Source: Porcincola sp945869225
GTDB taxonomy: Bacteria > Bacillota > Clostridia > Lachnospirales > Lachnospiraceae
NCBI RefSeq assembly: GCF_052118625.1
Contig: NZ_JBQKGW010000021.1
Span: forward strand, 1 to 45,508
Direction of reading: 5' to 3'
DNA length: 45,508 nucleotides
The translations under genes and the position numbers were made by a program. Under the pieces are notes generated by a model. That model was not told where the DNA came from, did not search any database, and saw only the letters and a list, made by a program, of their open reading frames with translations. Shown piece by piece: positions 1 to 7,089 of the stretch; positions within the stretch are counted from its first letter, which is position 1, and every line of letters begins with the position of its first letter.

Positions 1-17
1 GACTGATCTCTTTGCAA

Positions 18-100
18 GCCGGGATGCAACCTCCCGGCAGGTATTTGATTAGTAACCATTATGGCCTCAGGCCAGAACGAGAGGGGTTGCATCTCGTTTT
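18..100 (+). ncRNA. Two hairpins with complementary loops (possible kissing-loop RNA)
   Basis: A 6-bp perfect stem (18-23 with 33-38) carries a 9-nt loop at 24-32. A 7-bp perfect stem (76-82 with 92-98) carries a 9-nt loop at 83-91 and runs into four T. Seven bases of the first loop (25-31) are perfectly complementary to the second loop (85-91). A small 4-bp hairpin lies between them at 63-73. This could be a kissing-loop RNA, an attenuator, or the 3' end of an upstream transcript. The window starts too close to tell, and no known RNA family is recognised. Confidence 0.4.
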
Positions 101-104
101 ACAG

Positions 105-134
105 TTGAGGCTTTTGAACTACTGTGATTATAGG
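105..134 (+). promoter_or_regulatory. Weak sigma-A-like promoter for the ABC-3C operon
   Basis: TTGAGG at 105-110 and TATAGG at 129-134 are separated by 18 nt. This would place the transcript start near 141, just ahead of the first gene of the operon. Both boxes deviate from consensus, so this is a tentative assignment. If it is correct, the paired hairpins at 18-100 lie upstream of the operon transcript and not in its leader. Confidence 0.3.
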
Positions 135-161
135 AAATTGGCTTTTTGAAACAGGTCTCGT

Positions 162-1331
162 TTGGGTCAAGCCGGGTCATCGTGGGTCAAACGAAGAAGG
201 GAGCATGGCCTCGTGGAATTCAAGACAATATTTCAAATTCTGAAAAAGTACCTATCGGACGGTGAAGACACTCCGACTTTTATGCGAGACCTCATCTCTA
301 TGCTCACCGATGTATCTGAGAAAGACTGGGACACAAAGAAAGATCCGTCCAATCCAGACAGGGTGTCTGACGATACTTTGATAAATTATTCAAAAAGAGG
401 ACTTTCCGCGAAACTTGCACGCCAGATCATGTATCGTACAAAGGAAGAGTATTTAATTGAGCGGATAAATGAATGCCCTTCAGGTACGCGAGAGGCAATG
501 GCCAAAGACTTTTCTTCGTATGATCCATCTGTCAATGAATCCAATGTCGCAGACAAAGCAGCAGGTTGGATCATCGAATGCATACGAAAGAAAGCAGGTT
601 TTGTATCAGAGGATCAGCTGTCGCAGCAAAGATGGGAACAGCAATCTTCAGATCTGAAAATGAAATATGGTAATTATCTTCTTGCAGAGGCCGACAACTT
701 CTGCCCGATCTGCGGCAGGCGGTTGATTGCCGTTCGTAACAGCCAGTCGGTCCCTGTTTATGAGGTTAGCCTCATTGATAAGACCAAGGACCCGACACCA
801 GAGAACCTACTTGCCATGTGTCCGAACTGTGCTGCCAACTATCAAATGGACGACAATCCAAAACTGCAAAAAGAGCTGGAAGCAAAAAAGAGCGTGCTCT
901 CCACACATGAACAAAGCATCGAGACATTGGAAGACCTTCCTCTTGAAGCAGGGATTACTGGGGTAGTTACGCGGATAAAGAAATTAAAAGAAAAAGATCT
1001 TGCGGAAGCAGCGCTTGATCCAAAAGATCTGACAAAAAAGATTGATCCTACTGTTGACATCGCACTCTATATTTCCGTGAGGACATATGTAACTACCTAC
1101 TTCAATAAGATCAACCAGATTATGATTAACCTGGATAAGAAAAATTTGATTGATTATGAAGAAGTACAGGATCAGATGAAGGGAATCTACAGGAGGCTCT
1201 CAAAAGCAAAGAAAAGTAAGGCAGAGATCTTCAATGAGATTTCCCGAAAGATACAGAGAGTAACTTTGCAGGAAGATATCTACTGCCAGATTGTGGTTTC
1301 CTACTTTATACAAAGATGCGAGGTGTTCTAA
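162..1331 (+). CDS. ABC-three component (ABC-3C) system protein with degenerate HNH-like treble clef
   Basis: This 389-residue soluble protein is probably the effector/sensor component of an ABC-3C conflict system. A Cys4 treble clef at about residues 180-225 has the knuckles CPICGRR and CPNCAANY and an intervening ENLLAMC, the layout of HNH nucleases (NL..LC..C). The positions where active HNH enzymes carry His read VS and AN, so nuclease activity is doubtful. The last 90 residues end in CQIVVSYFIQRCEVF, which resembles the ABC-3C C-terminal domain. The TTG at 162 has a poor ribosome site. GTG at 213 lies 13 nt after AAGGGAG and may be the real start. The stop overlaps the next start (TAATG). 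The family assignment rests on this domain plus the neighbouring DUF2326-like ATPase. Confidence 0.75.
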   Translation: MGQAGSSWVKRRREHGLVEFKTIFQILKKYLSDGEDTPTFMRDLISMLTDVSEKDWDTKKDPSNPDRVSDDTLINYSKRGLSAKLARQIMYRTKEEYLIERINECPSGTREAMAKDFSSYDPSVNESNVADKAAGWIIECIRKKAGFVSEDQLSQQRWEQQSSDLKMKYGNYLLAEADNFCPICGRRLIAVRNSQSVPVYEVSLIDKTKDPTPENLLAMCPNCAANYQMDDNPKLQKELEAKKSVLSTHEQSIETLEDLPLEAGITGVVTRIKKLKEKDLAEAALDPKDLTKKIDPTVDIALYISVRTYVTTYFNKINQIMINLDKKNLIDYEEVQDQMKGIYRRLSKAKKSKAEIFNEISRKIQRVTLQEDIYCQIVVSYFIQRCEVF

Positions 1332-1561
1332 TGCAGTTGCCAAGCAAACTCTACCCATACGAAAAAAGCACTCTCGCTTTAATCCCGAGAGTGCTTGAAC
1401 TATTGCAGTTTGGCCCGATAAAGGTTATTGATCTATACACATCTATGCGGCAGTCATTGGCAGATCCTACGGATTTTCTTTCTGTGATGGACTGTCTCTA
1501 TGCGCTTCGTTCTGTAGATATCAATTCTGAAGGTGAGGTGTATACATGCTTAAAGAAATAA
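1331..1561 (+). CDS. ABC-3C system middle component
   Basis: This 76-residue protein sits between the ABC-3C CTD protein and the DUF2326-type ATPase, the usual place of the small middle component that links sensor and ATPase. The ATG at 1331 is chosen because AGGTG lies six bases upstream and it overlaps the preceding stop by one base. An in-frame ATG at 1316 would lie inside the previous gene without a ribosome site. The sequence (for example TLALIPRVLELL, DFLSVMDCLYALR) suggests a small helical, winged-helix-like fold. It overlaps the downstream ATPase by 16 bases, implying translational coupling. The call rests mainly on context and size. Confidence 0.7.
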   Translation: MQLPSKLYPYEKSTLALIPRVLELLQFGPIKVIDLYTSMRQSLADPTDFLSVMDCLYALRSVDINSEGEVYTCLKK

Positions 1562-3207
1562 GCTCTCCAGCGTTTAGAGAGAAAGGGAAAGAACGGCCTC
1601 CGATCAAATTTAAACCTGGTCTCAATGTTGTTCTTGGCAAAGAGGACGGCGCGAACTCAATCGGCAAGTCTTCTGCCCTTCTCGCCATTGACTTTGTGTT
1701 TGGCGGCAATACATACATCAGCAGCGATGGTGTAAAACATATAGGACATCATACTATTTTCTTTACGTTTGAATTCGATGGAAAAAAATATTACTTTGCC
1801 AGAAATACGGAAAACGCAGAGCAGATACAGGTATGCGATTCACACTATAATCTCACTGGTTCAGTCTTCACAAAAGCGCAATATATCGATTGGCTGAAAA
1901 AGAAATACCACATTGATTTCCAAGGACTGAATTTCCGGCAAACGCTGAGCAGCTTCTTCCGCATCTACGGGAAGGGTAATACTGATGAGACAAAACCGCT
2001 CGCCGGCATTCCAGGCGATAACATGGAGAAATCCATTAACCGGCTGATCGCACTCTTTAATCGCTATCAGGAAATCGAGGATTATACCAACCGCCGTACA
2101 GCACAAGAGGATAAACTAAAGGCGTATAAGCAGGCTCGGTCCTACGACTTTGTATCCAATCTTGTGGGTGGCAAAGAACAATATGAAAAAAATGAGGCTG
2201 AGATCAAATCATTGAAGATGCGGCTAGAAACTCTGACCTCAGAACAGGTGGAAGCACATAATGAAGAGGACATTGAAAAGAGCAGGAAAAAATCCGAACT
2301 GAAAGACAGACGCTTACGCCTGGAAGAACAGATCGATGACAAGAGAAGAAGACTCTCGCTCATCAAACTAAGCCTTGAATATGGTGTCTATCCAACAGAG
2401 GCAGACCTGACAGCATTGCAGAAATTCTTCCCGACCGTAAACCTGCGGAAGCTTTATGAGATAGAAAAGTATCATAAGAAACTGGCCAAAATCCTTGACG
2501 GCCAGTTTAATACAGAGCGTGAGAACCTTTTGTCGGATATAAACGACCTGGAGAACCAGCGAATGGTTCTGAATGATCAGATTCGACAGCTTGGATTTGT
2601 AGGGAATCTGTCAAAAGAATTCCTGGTCAGGTACTCTGAGATAAAGGGTAAAATGGATGCGTTGCGAATCCAGAATCAGGCCTATCTCACATTAACAGAA
2701 CTTCAGGAACAGAAAAAAGCCGCTGATAAGATGTTAAAAAGAGCCATTGCCTCCATCCTTGCAGATATGCAGGATTCAATAAACGATCAGATGAAGGCCT
2801 ACAATGATACCCTATTTGCAGAGCCGCATAAGCCTCCGGTACTACAGTTTAACGACTATAACAGCTATCGTTTTGAGACGCCGGACGATACTGGAACAGG
2901 TTCGAATTTCAAAGGAATGATAATTTTTGACCTTGCCATTCTTGCTCTGACCGATCTTCCGGCAATCGCTCACGATTCACTTATACTCAAAAATATCAGC
3001 GATGGTTCGATCGACGGAATCATGAAGATCTACAACCAGAGTGAAAAACAAATATTCATTGCTTTTGATAAACAAGATTCATATGGTCCACAAACCAGGA
3101 AGATCTTATACGACAATAGAGTATTGCAGCTCTCTGATGATGAAAGAGAGCTATATGGAGAGTCTTGGAATATAGGAGTAATAAATCCTGATGAAAATCA
3201 GTTATAA
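1546..3207 (+). CDS. DUF2326 domain-containing SMC/RecN-like ATPase (ABC-3C ATPase)
   Basis: This is a 553-residue SMC-like ABC ATPase. The N-terminus has a Walker A region, GLNVVLGKEDGANSIGKSS (about residues 24-42), with GKSS as the P-loop end. A long charged, helical coiled-coil region follows at about 190-430. The C-terminal lobe contains GMIIFDLAILAL and LPAIAHDSLILKNIS, where an acidic/His dyad replaces a classic Walker B; this DUF2326 pattern is typical of ABC-3C ATPases. AAGGTGAGG seven bases upstream supports the ATG at 1546. In this system class the ATPase is thought to sense invading nucleic acid or nucleoprotein and to activate the effector. It overlaps both neighbours, so the four genes form one operon. 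Confidence 0.85.
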   Translation: MLKEISSPAFREKGKERPPIKFKPGLNVVLGKEDGANSIGKSSALLAIDFVFGGNTYISSDGVKHIGHHTIFFTFEFDGKKYYFARNTENAEQIQVCDSHYNLTGSVFTKAQYIDWLKKKYHIDFQGLNFRQTLSSFFRIYGKGNTDETKPLAGIPGDNMEKSINRLIALFNRYQEIEDYTNRRTAQEDKLKAYKQARSYDFVSNLVGGKEQYEKNEAEIKSLKMRLETLTSEQVEAHNEEDIEKSRKKSELKDRRLRLEEQIDDKRRRLSLIKLSLEYGVYPTEADLTALQKFFPTVNLRKLYEIEKYHKKLAKILDGQFNTERENLLSDINDLENQRMVLNDQIRQLGFVGNLSKEFLVRYSEIKGKMDALRIQNQAYLTLTELQEQKKAADKMLKRAIASILADMQDSINDQMKAYNDTLFAEPHKPPVLQFNDYNSYRFETPDDTGTGSNFKGMIIFDLAILALTDLPAIAHDSLILKNISDGSIDGIMKIYNQSEKQIFIAFDKQDSYGPQTRKILYDNRVLQLSDDERELYGESWNIGVINPDENQL

Positions 3208-3403
3208 AAAACTATGGAAGCTGCTTATTGACCGTAATATGACAAAAACCCAGCTACGCATCGCAGCTGGGATCAGTTCTTCTTCACTTGCAAAATTAGG
3301 AAAGGATGAAAATGTCACAACATCAGTTTTGCTAAAGGTTTGCTCTGTCTTAAAGTGTGATGTGTCAGACATTATGGAAATTGTGCCAGACAGTGAAAAA
3401 TAA
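3191..3403 (+). CDS. Small Cro/CI-type helix-turn-helix regulator
   Basis: This 70-residue protein consists almost entirely of one XRE-family helix-turn-helix. Its recognition region reads TKTQLRIAAGISSSSLAKLG, followed by VLLKVCSVLKCDVSDIMEI, the canonical last two helices of this small family often seen beside restriction and defence genes. It starts inside the end of the ATPase gene (17-base overlap) with TAGGAG 12 bases upstream. It probably autoregulates the ABC-3C operon by binding near 105-160. No inverted-repeat operator was obvious there. The operator role is inferred from position. Confidence 0.85.
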   Translation: MKISYKKLWKLLIDRNMTKTQLRIAAGISSSSLAKLGKDENVTTSVLLKVCSVLKCDVSDIMEIVPDSEK

Positions 3404-3449
3404 AAAAGCCCCGGCGTAGCAGATCAATTGATCTACCAGCACCAGGGCT
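3402..3449 (-). terminator. Strong rho-independent terminator (minus strand)
   Basis: On the minus strand a long imperfect stem is built from AGCCC...GGGCT with an inner palindrome AGATCAATTGATCT. It is followed directly by six T (complement of the A run 3402-3407). It ends a leftward transcript, either the vanZ-like gene at 3632-4075 or an independent small RNA. The T run lies only on the minus-strand side, so orientation is clear. It also abuts the stop codon of the helix-turn-helix gene. Confidence 0.85.
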
Positions 3450-3640
3450 ATAGCTCTATGTTGACAAATAAAGTACACAATTACTGCCCCGCCGCAGCAG
3501 CATGGAACCGTTCTACTATTCTACCGTGCTGCCATAACCTCCCCATCCACCTGTTGCCAGGATAGTCGCTACAGCGCTACTTATTCAGGATGCAGCGACG
3601 GTGCGGGTATTGAGAAGCGGGGTGAAACTCATCACCTCAG
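3450..3640 (-). ncRNA. Structured non-coding segment (candidate small RNA or 3' UTR RNA)
   Basis: No convincing gene lies here, but nested complementarities occur. A closing stem joins 3487-3492 to 3617-3622. A 9-position hairpin pairs 3497-3505 with 3524-3532, a 6-bp hairpin pairs 3565-3570 with 3594-3599, and a 5-bp hairpin pairs 3621-3625 with 3632-3636 and overlaps the vanZ stop. The adjacent terminator at 3402-3449 argues for the minus strand. The second hairpin pairs slightly better as plus-strand RNA (G-U instead of A-C). Size and clostridial setting invite comparison with large clostridial RNA families such as raiA, but no family is recognised. Confidence 0.4.
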
Positions 3641-4075
3641 TTTGAACTTATGCCACTCATGTCTTGCTACATACACGAATAAGATTCCGATCAGATATCC
3701 CATCACATCAAACGGAATGTCTGTAATGTCGAATTCGCGTCCTGGGACAACGATCTTACTAAGCTGGTCACATATCGACACAACCGCGCAGAATACTACA
3801 GCCAGCAGAAAGGGACGTTTCTTGCCCCACACAAGGAAGAAGCTTGACGCAACTCCCATCAACAGGTACTCAACAGAATGGGCAAACTTCCGGACGAGAA
3901 TGTAGAAGGCATACCAATCTGCCGTGGTGTGATTCAATTTATTATTCACCTTCGCAATCACATTAACAAAATGCATAGCAAGCGCAGCTGACGCTGAGCC
4001 CGGTTGCAGCGTAAACGCAATGATGAGAAGGATGGATAGGATTACAAGTAGGATGGATATGTACTTTTTAAGCAA
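3632..4075 (-). CDS. VanZ family membrane protein
   Basis: This 147-residue integral membrane protein has four likely transmembrane helices: near residues 5-22, around 67-84 (EYLLMGVASSFFLVW), about 89-105 and about 124-138. The VanZ signature elements are present: FTLQPG after the first helix, RKFAHSVEYLLMG in the second, and SICDQ before the last loop. VanZ proteins are linked to glycopeptide tolerance and often accompany surface polysaccharide loci. The biochemical role is unknown. The start is a TTG, with GAGGTG about 12 bases upstream. A stop closes the frame just above, so no earlier start is possible. Confidence 0.8.
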   Translation of the reverse strand: MLKKYISILLVILSILLIIAFTLQPGSASAALAMHFVNVIAKVNNKLNHTTADWYAFYILVRKFAHSVEYLLMGVASSFFLVWGKKRPFLLAVVFCAVVSICDQLSKIVVPGREFDITDIPFDVMGYLIGILFVYVARHEWHKFKLR

Positions 4076-4141
4076 TAAACCAAATTCACCTCAATACATT
4101 CATAATTGTGGGACAAGTCCGGTCCGGAAGTAACTGGAGAA

Positions 4142-4196
4142 TGGGTAATCTCACGCAAATCTCTGCGATTCTTAGAACTGCGTGATCCAGTACCCA
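4142..4196. repeat. Imperfect long inverted repeat (hairpin)
   Basis: TCACGCA at 4151-4157 pairs with TGCGTGA at 4179-4185, and the outer arms GGGTA (4143-4147) and TACCC (4191-4195) also pair. The hairpin lies directly downstream of the orphan frame at 4197-4481 on the minus strand. No T run follows on either strand, so it is not a standard terminator. It may mark a recombination boundary of the polysaccharide locus. Confidence 0.45.
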
Positions 4197-4481
4197 CTAC
4201 TCAAAAAAGTAATACAGGATACTCTTTATTCCAGTAGTGTATTTATAATTGTAAGAGATCAGATCCCCATTTTTCCCACTAGTATTAAGATTGAATGACA
4301 CCTTTGTGAAATCCAGTCTTTCAATCTCTACACGAATGAAGGGAAGAAATTCACCTAAGTCACATCTGACATACAGTCTGGTGCGAGCACCGAGATGGCC
4401 ACTCTCTCCAATCTTATCCTTTGTTTTGATTTTGCTGAAGTCATCTTCAAGATCGCGAAGCGGCGATATGATACTGCACAT
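4197..4481 (-). CDS. Hypothetical protein, possibly a gene remnant
   Basis: This is an open frame of 94 codons at the distal end of the capsule locus. It has a protein-like composition (for example TRLYVRCDLGEFLPFIRVEIERL) but no recognisable family. The ATG lacks a ribosome binding site and an in-frame TAG lies two codons upstream, so the frame may be the C-terminal remainder of a decayed gene. No membrane segment or known motif is visible. It lies in the same direction as the capsule genes, 88 bases beyond the flippase. Confidence 0.35.
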   Translation of the reverse strand: MCSIISPLRDLEDDFSKIKTKDKIGESGHLGARTRLYVRCDLGEFLPFIRVEIERLDFTKVSFNLNTSGKNGDLISYNYKYTTGIKSILYYFFE

Positions 4482-4527
4482 TATCTACAATAATCGATCT
4501 GTATTCAGGAGTAGAATGCTGATATTA

Positions 4528-4553
4528 TTTAGTGAACAGTGGCATCCACTAAA
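4528..4553 (-). terminator. Weak hairpin after the flippase gene
   Basis: TTTAGTG and CACTAAA form a 7-bp stem 17 bases beyond the stop of the Wzx gene on the minus strand. No clear U run follows. It could be a weak terminator or an RNA-stabilising end of the capsule transcript. Confidence 0.3.
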
Positions 4554-4569
4554 CCCGAAACATTCATCT

Positions 4570-6039
4570 TTATCTCCGTATTAGCCTTCTTGTGAAACGA
4601 TTGTCAAGAAATCGATAAAATAATTCATCTTTTATTCCATAAAGGACACTTGCATACACTCCAAAGAATACCAATGCTGTAATTACGAGACGTAAAAACG
4701 AATTGGTAACAGGAAGAAAAGTTACAGCTATGGTCGGCGCCAGCGCTACCGCTGTTGTAGCTCCATATCGTACATATCTCACATGTTTTAATGATTCTCC
4801 AACAACATCATGGCCTAAGAATAACTGGGTTGCCAACACCAAATACTCAGCGATCATTGTTGCAAATGCGGCACCGGCTGCCCCCCACTTGGGAATCATA
4901 AAACAGTTCAAAACAAAATCAGAAACTGCGCCAACAACAACAGAAATCATTAGTTGAAGCTCTCTGTTGATAGGGGTCAAGACCTGTATCCCGATAATAC
5001 TAGTAATGCCAATTGCGACAATAGAAATGTTAACAATTTGCATTGTCAATGTTGCTGGTATATATTCTGCACCCGCCAAGAGAGTCAAACTGTCTTTTGC
5101 TTCTATGACAAAGTATGTACACAGAGGCATCGACATAAAAATTGTTGCATTTAGAGCTGTCGTCATAAGAGCATTAAACTGTTTTTTATCCCTTCGTTGT
5201 ACATAGTAGGACATACGAGGCAGAAGTACTCCGCTAAGCGAAGAAACAACGCTTACCAAGATATTTTTCACCTTTACAGCAGCAGTGTAATATCCTACAT
5301 CTGCATTCGTTTTCATAAAACCAAGCATAACAGTATCAAGATTTGTATATATGCTCGCAACGGCATTGCCGGCAAAAAGAATAAAAATTGGCTTTAAATG
5401 TTGCTTTAGATTATATTCGCCTACTTTCTTGAAGCTAATATATCTATGAAGACGAATAAAATTCATTACATTAGATCCAACTGATGCAAATACAGTGGTT
5501 GCCGCATATATACGATAATCGGATTCTTGATGGACAAGTGCAAACATCAATATTATGGATACTGCTTTGAAAAGCACAGATCTAGCTGTAATATAATCAT
5601 ACTTTTCGAGTGCCTGATATAACCAATTTGCTCCAAACATATTGAGGACAATATTGATGCCTTCAATAAAAAACAGATTTTTATCTTGGCTAAATCGGGG
5701 AACAGTAAAAACCATCATTAGATATGTTATTGTCACAAGTATCGTTGCAATTAGGTTTATAATCAGTATCTCTTGGGATGTCTTAGATAGTTGTTGCTTA
5801 TCATCTCTAACTTTTGCACATTCCTTGACCCCATAAGTAGGAATCCCAAGCGAAGCAACCATTAGAAAGTAATTAGCAATGGAAGCTGCAAAGTTCACTT
5901 TTCCATTTCCCGTTGCATGAAGAATACGAGATACATACGGGAAAGTTATTAACGGAAATAATAGGCTAGAGGCAGTCAAGATGAAATTCATTAAAAAATT
6001 ATACTTGACTGAATGTACTTTATTCTGCTCCTTTTTCAT
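4570..6039 (-). CDS. wzx: Wzx-type polysaccharide flippase (oligosaccharide flippase family)
   Basis: This 489-residue multi-spanning protein of the polysaccharide transport/MOP superfamily would flip undecaprenyl-linked repeat units across the membrane. The N-terminus (NFILTASSLLFPLITFPYVSR) and FGANWLYQALEKYDYI in the first half are classic for Wzx proteins of Gram-positive capsule loci. About 14 hydrophobic segments alternate with short loops, and the basic C-terminus ends RRLIRR. The ATG at 6039 is chosen, with GAGG about 11 bases upstream overlapping the preceding stop. An in-frame TTG at 6060 would lie inside the upstream gene. It is the last recognisable gene of the locus. Its partner polymerase is at 9319-10440. 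Confidence 0.9.
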   Translation of the reverse strand: MKKEQNKVHSVKYNFLMNFILTASSLLFPLITFPYVSRILHATGNGKVNFAASIANYFLMVASLGIPTYGVKECAKVRDDKQQLSKTSQEILIINLIATILVTITYLMMVFTVPRFSQDKNLFFIEGINIVLNMFGANWLYQALEKYDYITARSVLFKAVSIILMFALVHQESDYRIYAATTVFASVGSNVMNFIRLHRYISFKKVGEYNLKQHLKPIFILFAGNAVASIYTNLDTVMLGFMKTNADVGYYTAAVKVKNILVSVVSSLSGVLLPRMSYYVQRRDKKQFNALMTTALNATIFMSMPLCTYFVIEAKDSLTLLAGAEYIPATLTMQIVNISIVAIGITSIIGIQVLTPINRELQLMISVVVGAVSDFVLNCFMIPKWGAAGAAFATMIAEYLVLATQLFLGHDVVGESLKHVRYVRYGATTAVALAPTIAVTFLPVTNSFLRLVITALVFFGVYASVLYGIKDELFYRFLDNRFTRRLIRR

Positions 6040-6046
6040 AGCCCAT

Positions 6047-6922
6047 TTAATCCTCAACAAAGTATTTGCCAGTATAATTAACTTTACATGTATTGCTTTT
6101 AAATCTTATGTAACTGCATGTAAGTAATTCACCTAAGTACCCAGGTATCCTACTATATATTTTTTCATTCATTGGATCAATGCATATCCCTTTATCCTTA
6201 ACTAGCTGTAAATGACGTTCCATAACGCCAAATACATAGGTGCAATACTCATCTAATAATTCTGTTCTCAATATGATCATATTCGCAGCATTTAATAGTG
6301 ACCCATCTAGAACATCATTCAAAGAGTCACTGAACTGACTAAACTCATTTTTTACAATATCCTTCATTAAATCGATATAATCACGTCCTATTGTATCGAA
6401 AAAGTCTTCTACTGAACTGTTTAAGATTCTGACAGGTTTAGTTGCTATGATATCCGAAGAGTATATTACTTTTCTTAATCCATCGTCACTTCTTTGGAAG
6501 CGTTCGGCTTCTGTTGTTTTTATTCCGTGACAAGTATCTAAGACAATTGTATGATTATGATGATTTGTTAATACCTTTCCTGCAGCTTTTGTCTTTTCCA
6601 TAGCTGTTTTTGCCCTATCATAAATTGTATGGTTCTCCGTGCTAAAATATCTTCTATAATGGCAAAGTCCAACATATTTGATGTTCGGATAAAGGGTTCT
6701 AATATTCTTCCATGCCCAGTACATAGCCGTAGTTTCGCAAAAAAGATGATTAAGGTTACTAATATTGTCACATTCTTTGCCTTTAAGCATATTATCCGTT
6801 TGGATTCCAAGATCAAAATTATTTCTTGCCCTGCCAACTTGTATGGGCAGGTATAAATCATTCTTATATATGTTGTATGGCTTGTGATAACACACAAGAA
6901 TTTTTATATCATTTTCAGCCAT
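6047..6922 (-). CDS. DUF4422 domain-containing glycosyltransferase
   Basis: This 291-residue protein of the DUF4422 family (GT-A-like capsular glycosyltransferases) shows the family hallmarks: IKILVCYHKP at the N-terminus, ISNLNHLFCETTAMYW, and YVGLCHYRRYF (about residues 85-95). A second conserved block, GSLLNAANMIILR, lies near 215. It probably adds one sugar to the lipid-linked repeat unit on the cytoplasmic face. ATG at 6922 gives the usual family N-terminus. The upstream ATG at 6934 touches its AAGGA with no spacer. The stop lies eight bases before the flippase start, so the two are coupled. Confidence 0.85.
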   Translation of the reverse strand: MAENDIKILVCYHKPYNIYKNDLYLPIQVGRARNNFDLGIQTDNMLKGKECDNISNLNHLFCETTAMYWAWKNIRTLYPNIKYVGLCHYRRYFSTENHTIYDRAKTAMEKTKAAGKVLTNHHNHTIVLDTCHGIKTTEAERFQRSDDGLRKVIYSSDIIATKPVRILNSSVEDFFDTIGRDYIDLMKDIVKNEFSQFSDSLNDVLDGSLLNAANMIILRTELLDEYCTYVFGVMERHLQLVKDKGICIDPMNEKIYSRIPGYLGELLTCSYIRFKSNTCKVNYTGKYFVED

Positions 6923-7002
6923 AATGAATGACATTCCTTTCTATGAAATCAAGGTGCTACAATGATGCAAAAAATTCCTTTATGGTCTTTTCGCATTTCC
7001 TA

Positions 7003-7086
7003 CTATCTCTCAATTGTCTCTACTATTTTCTTTGCAATCCATTTCATTCCAGTATCTCCAGGATGCAGTGAAGTCAAGCCATCCTT
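7003..7086 (-). pseudogene. C-terminal remnant of an SGNH/GDSL-type hydrolase
   Basis: Directly after the CatB-like acetyltransferase stop, the minus strand keeps 27 open codons that read KDGLTSLHPGDTGMKWIAKK and end ETIER before TAG. The DGxxxLHPxxxGxxxIA pattern is the catalytic Asp/His block of SGNH/GDSL esterases. A stop precedes it and no start codon or ribosome site is present. I read it as the surviving tail of a deleted polysaccharide O-acyl esterase gene. It is short, so chance resemblance is possible. Confidence 0.5.
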
Positions 7087-7089
7087 TCA

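Noticed and set aside
3516..3632. A minus-strand frame of 38 sense codons, MSFTPLLNTRTVAAS then TGA then ISSAVATILATGGWGGYGS and on, which would be a tiny selenoprotein if the TGA coded for selenocysteine. A GNRA-capped hairpin (CCTG-GCAA-CAGG) lies 20-30 bases after the TGA.
   Set aside because: The ribosome site would touch the start codon, the peptide resembles nothing known, and the same bases are explained better by RNA structure. Only conservation of the frame in relatives would revive it.
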